Assembly: GCA_021613375.1 (NCBI GenBank)
Contig: CM038705.1
Coordinates: forward strand, 6,715,604-6,779,603
Direction: 5' to 3'
DNA: 64,000 bases
Origin: Megaleporinus macrocephalus
Lineage: Eukaryota; Chordata; Actinopteri; Characiformes; Anostomidae
This document shows, in pieces, positions 59,101 to 64,000 of this stretch; position 1 is the first letter of the stretch; every line of letters begins with the position of its first letter. The notes beneath the pieces were generated by a model, which saw only the letters and a list, made by a program, of their open reading frames with translations, ran no database searches and was not told the DNA's origin. Made by a program: the position numbers and the translations under genes.

Positions 59101-62100
59101 CATCAACAAATGCATTTATATGTGACTGTACATTTCCAACAGTGGTATTAAAGTAAAACGCAACTGGAGGGGGTTCTAGCAAAAATTCCAATACCAATGT
59201 ATCCAGTGCACAAGGAATGGAAGCTTTTAGCCACAGTGGTTATGTCTTTTTATAATATATATACATATATATGTGTAGGTGTGGTTACATACATATATTT
59301 ATTTACACCATCAAACATCTTCATTATTCTTTTCATCTTCATTCAGTTCAGTACTCAGTTTAATAGTGATAAACATTTCAACAAGGATTCTTCTTCTTTC
59401 CTCCAAACGGTGTTTTAGCGCCACCTAGTTCAAACTGTCTGTACAAGTCTCTATGTAGTCTACATGTTCTGGGCTACAGTAGAGACATGGTGGTGGTAGT
59501 ATCTGCTGCTCCTGTATGTATGAAGTCTGCTTGTAATGAGAACAGGGTGATTTGTAGTTATATATATATATATATAGCCAATGTAACCACACCTTTAACC
59601 AGTCAGTTTGGGTCATTTCTTTTGATCCATTTATCATAAAATTGACAAATAATGTAAACGAGTTCACGTATTTTCAAATGTCAAAAACTATCCAACCATC
59701 CATTATCTTCCGCTTTATCCCGCTAGTTGGGGTCATGGAAAGGGCTGGAGCCAATCCCAGCACCATCAGGTGAAGGCGGGGTACACCATGGACATGTTGC
59801 CAGTCCATCAAATGGCCAAACCACACACTCGCGCTTACGGGCAATTTAGAGTGCTGTAGGGTGACAGTGCTAACCACTACACCACCGCGCTGCCCAGGTC
59901 AAACACTAAGAAACAACAACAACTGGTGTATGAGATTTTGTTCTGACAGCAGAGATATACATAAAAATAGTTGTTGAGGCTTTTGTGTAGTTTTCTGTTA
60001 AATATATGAAGAGTTCAAAATGTTATATCTATTTATATCCATTTATAAAATGTTGGGAGTTTTGAAAAGAATGGCCGCTGACGTATAATAGAACACACAT
60101 TTACATATCTTCAATAAATATGATATGAATTGTATTTAAGATATATATCATGTATGTATAAAGCAAACTCACAACAATGTATATCTTGAAAATTATTTGA
60201 AAATGGTCTATTTTTGGTCATTTAATGGTCATTTTTCAACATATAGATTGATAGATTGAAGTCCATATGATGTTCCATAAGCAAGTCTGTTAGAGATACT
60301 TCACAGTTCCACAACAGTTTGAGAGGGGAGTGTTTAATGATTTGGCTACTTGTTAGTGCAGTTCGTCTCGTATTTATAAACATAACCAAAGAAACAAACT
60401 TCTCACACCAAAGTGAGATAGTAAGTTGTGTTTGTTTGATTAGACATGTTTGAATGGGGGAACCCACTGAACTGTGCCGGCCCTTCAGGACCACAAGCCC
60501 TGAGCGTTCACCATTACCTCTCCCGCTTCTTCTTATCTCACTTCCAGAGGGTAACAGTGTGTCAGAGCCATCTGCTCTTCTCCCCTCTCTCTCTCTCCTC
60601 CTCTTTCTGGTGCCCGTGGTTGCTGTGGCTGTCGGGGTGTTGCTATGGAGACGGGGCCGTTGCTCCTCTCGTCGGAGTGAGTCCTGTCATTTGTCTTTTT
60701 TTTTTCCCTCCCAGTGTGTCCGCAATAGATCTAAATACTGTCAGTCATGATGGACAGAGGCTGTGAAGTGAGCAAAATTAATTCAGTGTGTGTGTGTGTG
60801 TGTGTGTAGATGTAGATGTGGAGCACACTCTCTCACACTGCTCTGGAGAAGTGGAGAACATCTACGAAAACCCAGAGGATCTGAGACAGGTGAATAGATT
60901 ATGTATAAGGGATTGACTGATACATTGTTTTGTTTATAATATTGGCCAATATTAACGCTGCCATTAACAAAACTGAAACCCATAAACCACCAATATATTA
61001 TTATAAGGCTTTTGTGAAACTTTAGATGCTTTGAAACTATATGACATTAAATTGCACCTGGTCTGCATAATGTAAAGTGTCCTGCAACTCACTTGAAAAT
61101 CAGCTGCAACAGTTGCATCAGTCTTAACTTCCTAAAATAGCCAATCAGAACACCAATAATGCATCACACTTTTTATTTAATTGGATCAGTGGACAAGAAT
61201 AACTTAACGAATGAAAAGGAGACTGAATCTGTTGTGGTGTTAGTTCGTTAAAGCTCTCATTTCTAAGGCTGTGTATTGTCAAGAACCTTGGCGATACAAT
61301 ACGTGTCGTGATACAGCGGTCACAATTCAATATATCACGATATACTGTGATACTGCAAGCAAAGTGATACTACTATTAAAACACACCACTATATGAACAG
61401 ATTTATCAATGCTTACAATAGCATTGCGCCCTTGTGCTGCTTGTTAATGTTGGAGTGGAGCTGAAAATGGATTACAACACTGACATCTAGTGGTCAGAGG
61501 ATTAAACACAACACACAATGATTCACTGTCTGCCAGGAATCTGTGTATCGGTACTGTGTTTTTGAGAATTGATACAGTATCACTAAACATAATACCCTCA
61601 TATTTCAATAAGCGATATTTTCTTACACCACTACTCGTTTCTGTACTTAGCTGTGTTAACGAGCCAGGTAAGGCTAATGTAGTCATGTAGTGTGATTGAC
61701 ACAAAGACCTGACCACTCAGACAGTCGTGTAGTGTGAAGCAGGCATTTGTTCTTTGTCAGACAAATGTTATAGCCATCTACACAGCAAGATTCATTCATT
61801 CATTTTCTTCTCTACTAATGTTTACTATATATATATATATATATTGACCGATACTAGTTTTTCTTTAGCTGATGCCGATGTTTAGAGGTCAGGGTCAGCT
61901 GATTGTCGATATGGGCTGCCGATTTTTTGGTCGACTTTTTGGCCAATATCTAGAAGTTTTCTGCTTTATTTACTGCTAAAATGTCACACTAGTCATTTAT
62001 CGAATACAAAATAAACAAAATAAAATATTATCTGCCCCCCCAAAACACAGTGTGACCACATTACTGCTGAAAGAGTGTAACATACATCTCTCCATACCCA

Positions 62101-63403
62101 AAACAAACAAGATATTAAGAAGTGCATTGAAAAATACTTCCACACAGCCCACATGTTTACTGCAGTTACAAAGAGTGCCTCACTTCATGCTTGGGTTTTA
62201 ATTGAGTTGTAGTAGAATTGCGTGACGCGAGAGAAAAAAAACAGAGAGACGCTGATATGTCGTGATGGTTGTTAACCCAGCGACTGTTCTGTTTTCTTCA
62301 GTTACGTTAGTCTCGAGTGCTGGAAGCTGAGTAATATCTGGGAAGCTCTGGCTGCTCTGGAGAGGCTGTGTAACAGTAACGTGTTAATGTGTGTATTACA
62401 CTAGAGAAGTTAGCTTTAGCCCCGGAGCTAATGTGTGTATTACACTAGAGAAGTTAGCTTTAGCCCCGGAGCTAATGCGTGTATTACACTAGAGAAGTTA
62501 GCTTTAGCCCCGGAGCTAATGTGTGTATTACACTAGAGCAGTTAGCTTTAGCCCCGGAGCTAATGTGTGTATTACACTAGAACAGTTAGCTTTAGCCCCG
62601 GAGCTAATGTGTGTATTACACTAGAGCAGTTAGCTTTAGCCCCGGAGCTAAGCAGTACAACATCCGCTCTGGTTCACATCTACAGCCGGAACTAGACACA
62701 CGTAACCGCCTCATTAAAAATGTCACTGTTCAATATAAATTATTCATTTTCATTACTGGCTGAACACTTCCAAAGGTTTTGGCTTGGGGTCCTTCACATG
62801 TGGTAGCAGCACAATCCACGGCACCAACAACACGGGGATTCCCGCGGACGTGTCTGACTTTAAATCAGCGCTGCGAAACGCTGATATCGGCCGATGCCGA
62901 TATATAAAAATAAGGCAAATAGCGGGCCGATACATCGGTTGACCTCTAATATATATACATACATGTTGTTCAGGAGGTAATTTGAAGGGAAATGGATTAA
63001 CCCCCCCTTGAAAGCACTTGAGACCACAAATGCCTACAAAGTGGGTTTACTTGTGGTTTAGCTTCAGATGTTGCAGTCACAGCAGATTCATCCTGTTAAG
63101 CCCAAAATAATCATCTAAAAGTCAGAGGTGTGTCGGGTCAGATGACACAGGGCTTTTAGAACTGTGTCTCATGACTGTCCGTATTGATGTCACAGCTCAA
63201 CGTTTAGGCCCCAAATGCAAAATCAGCATTATATTGATGATATGATGACAATAGTAGATCAATCACTCATGTCCTCTGATAAACACATCCCGCCTTTATT
63301 CTCTTCTGATTCTCTTTCAATGTATTTACAGTCATCATATTCATCCGCTCGGGGAAGTGGTCCAAAACACAACCCATGTTATAAAATGTTCTTCCACAAG
63401 TAG
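33606..63403 (+). CDS. CD4/LAG3-like Ig-superfamily leukocyte receptor, whole gene model (nine exons)
   Basis: Joined exons: 33,606-33,672; 36,019-36,348; 36,973-37,239; 39,505-39,540; 41,151-41,468; 51,905-52,159; 60,548-60,676; 60,810-60,889; and, less surely, 63,332-63,403. All junctions close in frame and the model totals 517 residues. Order: signal peptide (1-22), Ig domain 1 (24-132), Ig 2 (134-221), a 12-residue micro-exon, Ig 3 (235-339), Ig 4 (341-424), a membrane segment (about 434-458) and a cytoplasmic tail. Four Ig domains with a short tail is the CD4/LAG3 architecture. In domain 1, QEG-P-x-LPC and, in domain 2, the LPQVS..D.G...C and YN.T..V patterns resemble LAG3 as I remember it. 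The tail lacks the CxC Lck-binding motif of CD4 and the KIEELE motif of mammalian LAG3, and instead has ENIYENPEDLRQ. I favour a LAG3-like receptor, presumably an MHC-class-II or other ligand-binding surface protein of lymphocytes. Another fish Ig receptor is possible. Confidence 0.7.
33953..35619. mobile_element. Composite hAT-like transposon with TAGAGATSGA ends, in intron 1
   Basis: The left end TAGAGATCGACCGCTCTGCG and the right end GATCGATCCTTCCATCTCTA are imperfect inverted repeats. Flanking octamers gtgttaat and attttaac match at 5 of 8. Inside are 'aggccgattgcgatcgctgatcacc' and 'aatatcggccaatcaccgatac', characteristic of the fish elements that read ATCGGCCGATCACCGAT. A LINE 3' end (about 34,080-34,855) has inserted into it, so it is larger than a normal miniature element. 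No intact transposase. Confidence 0.65.
34080..34855 (+). mobile_element. 3' end of an L2/Rex1-like LINE (broken)
   Basis: Translation shows the C-terminal region usual for these reverse transcriptases: QLIQNAATRLVFNCPKFTHV, then TPLLRSLHWLPVAARIQFKV, and after a frame change KRFSVLAPRWWNELPLAVRT and SLAVFKRRLKTTISL followed by a stop. At least one frameshift separates the parts, and the 5' portion is absent. The 3' tail, 'gtcgctctggataagagcgtctgctaaatgc' ending in repeated ATGTAA, is the standard fish LINE/SINE tail. A dead 5'-truncated insertion. Confidence 0.85.
36019..36348 (+). CDS. Exon 2: V-type immunoglobulin domain 1
   Basis: 330 nt, phase 1 at both ends, with acceptor GGTTGCAG|TC and donor AAAT|GTTGAG (somewhat off consensus). 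Residues 24-132 of the model carry the Ig core: Cys42 in QEGRPVTLPC, Trp55 in VTW, and DGGRYSC with Cys112. Possible N-glycosylation sites are Asn72 (NTS) and Asn95 (NVT). The start of the domain, with a VVMVQEG run before the first cysteine, resembles LAG3 domain 1, but the long extra loop of mammalian LAG3 domain 1 is absent. The acceptor tract is poor in pyrimidines, so the exact 5' boundary is slightly uncertain. Confidence 0.82.
36973..37239 (+). CDS. Exon 3: immunoglobulin domain 2 without the B-strand cysteine
   Basis: 267 nt, phase 1 at both ends, with acceptor TGTTTCTTTCAG|TG and donor AATG|GTAAGA, both strong. Residues 134-221. The F-strand motif EDNGLYTC (Cys199) and a core Trp164 are present, but the expected first cysteine is missing: the B strand reads STVRLTAQV, with Ala151 at the usual place. 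CD4 domain 2 also lacks the standard B-strand cysteine, which supports assignment to the CD4/LAG3 group. The pattern LPQVSREDNG followed by C and then YNHTLDV recalls LAG3 domain 2. Asn213 (NHT) may be glycosylated. Confidence 0.85.
37495..38851. repeat. 31-bp minisatellite in intron 3, about 44 copies
   Basis: The unit is AAAATTCTGTCTGAACCGAC followed by TGTAGCCCAAC. Point variants are common, and a cluster of units with 1-3-bp deletions lies at 38,330-38,530. Since 31 equals 1 modulo 3, the opposite strand is open in all three frames for long stretches, giving false ORFs with repeating FRQNFVGLQSVQTEF-type peptides. The same satellite reappears at 40,111-40,404, on the other side of exon 4. 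Confidence 0.93.
39505..39540 (+). CDS. Exon 4: 36-nt micro-exon
   Basis: Bounded by an excellent acceptor (long CTCTTTTTCTCTTCCCTTCC tract, then ACAG) and a consensus donor (ATATG|GTAAGA). It is phase 1 on both sides and adds 12 residues, RE-A-ALFPNITY with the junction alanine, between Ig domains 2 and 3. Asn230 (NIT) is a possible glycosylation site. Because it is symmetrical, skipping it would keep the frame, so it could be alternatively used. It would act as a hinge or linker. Confidence 0.7.
40111..40404. repeat. 31-bp minisatellite in intron 4, about 9 copies, dimeric
   Basis: The same unit as at 37,495-38,851 but with GACCG in place of GACTG. Units alternate between CTGCCTG and CTGTCTG at 40,168, 40,199, 40,230, 40,261, 40,292 and 40,323, so the array repeats as a 62-bp dimer. 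Confidence 0.92.
40405..40570. repeat. Common fish interspersed repeat
   Basis: The stretch 'tgtatgttctctccgtgcttgagtgggttccctccaggtactccggtttccttccacag' followed by 'aaacacatgcatgttaggttgatcc' and 'ccggctacgtggcgaggc' is a version of a very widespread fish repeat that reads GTTCTCCCCGTG..GTGGGTTTCCTCCGGG..CTCCGGTTTCC. Non-coding. Confidence 0.65.
41151..41468 (+). CDS. Exon 5: V-like immunoglobulin domain 3
   Basis: 318 nt, phase 1 at both ends; acceptor TACTGGCCCCACAG|GC and donor CATG|GTAAGG. Residues 235-339 show VTLPC (Cys248), a YWWRP core with Trp260/261, and ADAGHYQC (Cys320), the complete V/I-type pattern. An additional Cys330 in DDAVFCQYTT falls in the G-strand region. LAG3 domain 1 in mammals also has a cysteine at such a place. 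Possible glycosylation sites are Asn281 (NRT) and Asn295 (NSS). It is the best-conserved-looking Ig exon of the gene. Confidence 0.9.
41940..42260. repeat. Left half of an interspersed repeat split by a hAT insertion
   Basis: The part at about 42,060-42,245 ('ctgtgggtggggggctcagaagca', 'agacttaatgtattaaagggtacctta', 'agtctacgctctgactcgactttt', 'cacgtagcctacacgc') matches 45,095-45,265. The right half resumes at about 43,600-43,700 and matches 45,285-45,420. The phrase 'gagttaccaatcagcattaaataatatgttcct' at 41,950 is also found at 43,713. Confidence 0.7.
42268..43599. mobile_element. hAT-like element with CAGGGCTGGAGTGG ends, in intron 5
   Basis: The left end CAGGGCTGGAGTGGGCCAC and the right end GCCACTCCGGGCCTG are inverted repeats. 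The flanking octamers ttgtagat (42,260-42,267) and ttgtggac (43,600-43,607) agree at 6 of 8. About 1.33 kb, larger than a typical miniature element, but no transposase domain can be read. A minus-strand frame near 42,895-42,950 (beginning MASSGSSV) could be a remnant. It sits within another repeat family. Confidence 0.7.
44953..45055. repeat. (TG)n-(TA)n-(TG)n microsatellite
   Basis: TG run, then TA run with an internal inversion, then a TG run of about 45 bases. Confidence 0.95.
45065..45425. repeat. Uninterrupted copy of the repeat split at 42,268-43,599
   Basis: Contains both halves in a row: 'gcgctgtggggggcttagaagcacaagg', 'agacttaatgtattaaagggtacctta', 'gagtctacgctctgactcgac', 'cacgtagcctacacgcctc', then 'gagaagcagctctttgtgttttaaagctcccgcgg' and 'actgaaagaaacatgttac'. 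Confidence 0.7.
45426..47850. other. Intron 5 sequence, nothing recognised
   Basis: No Ig-like frame, no recognisable mobile-element protein. It includes a poly-C run at about 47,200-47,214. All of it lies between exon 5 and exon 6 of the receptor gene. Confidence 0.5.
47852..48020. repeat. (GA)n microsatellite
   Basis: A long, lightly interrupted GA tract with GGAGAG and GTGAGA variants. The serine/leucine-rich minus-strand frame over it is a repeat artefact. A transposon remnant with TAGGGGTGTGTGATATC follows at about 48,266. Confidence 0.93.
48727..50053. repeat. 20-bp minisatellite in intron 5, about 66 copies
   Basis: The unit is AGTATGAGGAGTATGAAGAG, with variants GAACAG, TAAACAG and TTAAGAG in the second half. 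Each unit is itself a degenerate double of an AGTATGA(G/A)GAG decamer. The + strand is nearly free of C, making it purine-rich and strand-asymmetric. A few units are shortened (49,155, 49,275, 49,400) and one is rearranged near 49,515. Confidence 0.94.
51110..51450. repeat. Common fish interspersed repeat in intron 5
   Basis: 'ccctgctctataatggtcagtaccc', 'gatcagacacagtagtgctgctgctgctgtgtttaaacacctcagggtccctgctggacagagaatagtccaccaaccaaaa' and 'gaagaacagggtggaagggggataac' are phrases of a repeat found throughout ostariophysan genomes. Assignment is from memory of its phrasing. Confidence 0.55.
51799..51904 (+). repeat. (CT)n microsatellite forming the acceptor tract of exon 6
   Basis: An almost uninterrupted CT run of about 100 bases ends in CTCTCTCTCTCAG, the splice acceptor of exon 6. 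The polypyrimidine tract of this acceptor is therefore a microsatellite and likely to vary in length between individuals. Confidence 0.9.
51905..52159 (+). CDS. Exon 6: immunoglobulin domain 4
   Basis: 255 nt, phase 1 at both ends; donor GCAG|GTGAGT is near-perfect. Residues 341-424: LDLTC (Cys353), KLAKW (Trp366) and ETAGQYAC (Cys403) give a short Ig fold of C2/I type, ending in a YTYNVTLPPA stalk with Asn418 (NVT). The domain is shorter than domains 1 and 3, as expected for the membrane-proximal domain of CD4/LAG3-type receptors. It is separated from exon 5 by a 10.4-kb repeat-filled intron. Confidence 0.87.
54323..54428. repeat. Palindromic miniature element, copy 1
   Basis: The left arm 'gtgtgtcctagggtctacagattacactt' (54,323-54,350) and the right arm 'aagtgtaatttgtagagtccatacgccctaggacacaga' (54,392-54,429) are imperfect inverted repeats around a loop of about 40 bp. 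A related palindrome lies at about 58,945-59,065. Confidence 0.65.
54764..56800. repeat. Compound tandem array with (TTG)n and (GTG)n triplets, about 19 units
   Basis: The fixed part of each unit reads 'CCTCCAAAGTTACATAGAAC' plus TRAAGACCCACAG, followed by a variable (TTG)n run, often a (GTG)n run, and 'TACTGTAAAGTGTTCACATACCTGCT'. Units range from about 75 to 140 bp, mainly through triplet number. The outer units (54,776-54,960 and 56,410-56,650) are simpler (CCGTAAAG, CCCGCACCTCC) and the central ones carry the long double triplet runs. Poly-Leu, poly-Cys and poly-Asn frames here are artefacts. Confidence 0.93.
56801..60540. other. Intron 6 sequence with scattered repeats
   Basis: No Ig-like exon is visible. 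It holds a (CCCT)n-like tract at about 57,837-57,878, the second palindromic element at about 58,945-59,065, and short TA tracts near 59,265 and 59,560. A fish retroelement-like piece lies at about 59,690-59,900 ('atccattatcttccgctttatcccgctagttggggtc', 'ggcggggtacaccatggacatgttgccagtccatc'). Confidence 0.5.
58945..59065. repeat. Palindromic miniature element, copy 2
   Basis: 'acgtgtcacacaggcacatggacgctacagattgcactcacagtgta' and 'tgaatgtaacctgcagagtccatatgtctttggacaca' correspond to the arms of the element at 54,323-54,428, though more diverged. Confidence 0.5.
60548..60676 (+). CDS. Exon 7: transmembrane segment
   Basis: 129 nt, phase 1 at both ends; a long pyrimidine tract (CTCTCCCGCTTCTTCTTATC) before TTCCAG, and donor GGA|GTGAGT. 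Residues 426-467 begin with a short Ser-rich stalk and pass into a hydrophobic span, LLPSLSLLLFLVPVVAVAVG + VLLW, about 25 residues, followed by the basic stop-transfer RRGRCSSRR. A single cysteine (Cys463) after the membrane could be palmitoylated. There is no CxC pair as in CD4. Confidence 0.85.
60786..60807 (+). repeat. (GT)n microsatellite at the exon 8 acceptor
   Basis: A GT run directly in front of the two tandem acceptors TGTAG|ATGTAG|AT. It takes the place of the polypyrimidine tract. Confidence 0.9.
60810..60889 (+). CDS. Exon 8: cytoplasmic tail with tyrosine motif
   Basis: 80 nt, entering at phase 1 and leaving at phase 0 (GACAG|GTGAAT). Residues 469-494 include HTLSHCSGEVENIYENPEDL + RQ. 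The YENP core fits the pYxN consensus for Grb2-type SH2 domains; it is not an ITIM, because the residue at +3 is proline. Two acceptors six bases apart (AG at 60,808-60,809 and 60,814-60,815) are both in frame, so isoforms differing by two residues are possible. Both follow a (GT)n run rather than a pyrimidine tract. Confidence 0.75.
61264..61633 (+). mobile_element. hAT-like miniature transposon, copy F, in intron 8
   Basis: Starts TAAGGCTGTGTATTGTCAAG and ends TCTTACACCACTA. Flanking octamers ctcatttc and ctcgtttc match at 7 of 8. Internal landmarks are as in the 8,126 copy, with a short deletion after the 'gcaaagtgata' phrase. Confidence 0.82.
61846..62948. mobile_element. hAT-like element of the 'TAGAGGTCAACCGATGTATCGG' type
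   Basis: The right end reads CCGATACATCGGTTGACCTCTA and the left end, next to a TA microsatellite, begins TGACCGATAC. Inside are 'ggtcagctgattgtcgatatgggctgccgattttttggtcgac' and 'gatatcggccgatgccgatat', the usual phrases of this abundant fish element. The centre contains the 44-bp minisatellite at 62,372-62,655 and no transposase frame. Confidence 0.65.
62372..62655. repeat. 44-bp minisatellite inside a transposon, about 6 copies
   Basis: The unit is GTGTGTATTACACTAGAGAA followed by GTTAGCTTTAGCCCCGGAGCTAAT. Variants are gagcag, gaacag and one gcgtgt. It lies entirely within the hAT-like element and so is likely to have spread or arisen with it. Confidence 0.93.
63332..63403 (+). CDS. Exon 9 (candidate): end of the cytoplasmic tail
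   Basis: An acceptor (TTCAATGTATTTACAG|TC) starts a phase-0 exon that joins exon 8 and runs 23 codons, SSYSSARGSGPKHNPCYKMF + FHK, to a TAG. A polyadenylation signal AATAAA follows at 63,606-63,611. However, the right part, with 'acccatgttataaa' and the following 'gctgtccaatgaaaaacatgtat', resembles the dispersed element at 27,107-27,150. The exon may therefore be chance sequence or an exonised repeat. The real last exon could lie beyond the window. Confidence 0.3.
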   Translation, partial: SSYSSARGSGPKHNPCYKMFFHK

Positions 63404-63605
63404 TCTCGCATCACACATCTGGATGCATATATCGTCGCTGTCCAATGAAAAACATGTATCCTTTTTTGACGATTTCTATTTTTCTATTCATGCTATTCTT
63501 CAGGACAACACTGAGGGGGGGGCATCTTTGTTTACTTTGTGTTTGAACTTCTGGTGCGACCGCAGTTACGTTGATACTAATTACAAGCAAAACGACAACA
63601 AACAT

Positions 63606-63611
63606 AATAAA
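63606..63611 (+). terminator. Possible polyadenylation signal
   Basis: AATAAA about 200 bases after the candidate stop codon at 63,401. It is meaningful only if exon 9 is real, as AT-rich fish sequence often contains AATAAA. Confidence 0.25.
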
Positions 63612-64000
63612 TAGCATAACATGTTCAGTTAGAGGGAGTCAGTAATTGGAAGAAGAGGAAAACTTGGCTTGAACAACAGAGTTACGAACACAGCACATAA
63701 AGATCAGAGTGTTGGGGGGCCGCCTTCCAAAGAAGAGGACCTGTGTGTATGGCTGAAGCTCTAAATTTAAAACATCCACCCAAACCTCCGTATGTCTGCT
63801 CTCACCATTCTGTGGAGGAGAACCAGCACCAGAGCTTCCTTATCCAGAGAAATGTCTCGCTTATGAAGCTCTGAGGAAGCAGATGTGTCGGGTGCTGGTG
63901 AGACTATCAGTTAAGTAACTGTTTTCTGATCAGTGTCCACCGTGCTAGGCTACCTGGACTGTAACTAACACCCACGCAGAGTGGCTCGGGCAGCTGGCTG

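Noticed and set aside
60489..60547. Earlier acceptor for exon 7 (CCCTTCAG|GA at 60,488)
   Set aside because: Starting there fits the other exons less well: it enters in another phase relative to the membrane-span frame, and the acceptor at 60,547 has a far better pyrimidine tract and joins in phase 1.
63739..63870. Short plus-strand frame MAEALNLKHPPKPPYVCSHH near the window end as a tail exon
   Set aside because: No convincing acceptor joins exon 8 in phase 0 to this frame, and the peptide matches nothing that I recognise. It remains a possible fragment of something beyond the window.

Overview
The window looks like teleost fish nuclear DNA, perhaps an ostariophysan such as a characin or catfish. 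Supporting signs are small phase-1 exons far apart in AT-rich introns, many minisatellites and (CA)n, (GA)n and (TA)n microsatellites, fish-type short DNA transposons, and an L2/Rex1-like LINE end with the usual fish tail. The order-level guess is inference from the style of the repeats. There are no bacterial genes, operons or CRISPR arrays, and no tRNA or rRNA gene was recognised.

Only two genes can be supported. On the + strand a leukocyte-receptor-like immunoglobulin-superfamily gene runs from 33,606 to at least 60,889. It has a signal-peptide exon, a V-type Ig exon, a second Ig exon without the usual first cysteine, a 36-nt micro-exon, a third and a fourth Ig exon, a transmembrane exon and a cytoplasmic exon with a tyrosine motif (ENIYENPEDLRQ). 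Every junction up to the cytoplasmic exon is phase 1 and all join in frame. The order of four Ig domains, membrane segment and short tail fits the CD4/LAG3 family, and domains 1 and 2 resemble LAG3. A possible last exon lies at 63,332-63,403. On the - strand a signal-peptide exon at 22,221-22,287, inside a CpG-rich promoter-like stretch, starts a divergent gene whose other exons I cannot find; its first intron probably covers most or all of 1-22,220.

Layout: 1-5,000 is dominated by a 34-bp minisatellite, a 37-bp minisatellite and a roughly 330-bp tandem array. 5,200-8,510 holds hAT-like miniature transposons. 9,273-10,411 is a 44-bp minisatellite. 10,412-22,000 is mostly unrecognised, with a degenerate array at 14,130-15,990. 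22,000-22,640 is the promoter and first exon of the - strand gene. 22,640-33,500 is intergenic. 33,600 to the end is the receptor gene, with introns filled by a 31-bp minisatellite on both sides of the micro-exon, a nested hAT insertion, a 20-bp minisatellite, a compound triplet array, and more transposons.

The receptor would act at the surface of lymphocytes, with Ig domains outside, one membrane span, and a tail that could recruit SH2-domain adaptors. No established system other than this gene was found. The items most worth checking are the gene's odd domain 2, its repeat-flanked micro-exon, and the microsatellites that serve as splice acceptor tracts.
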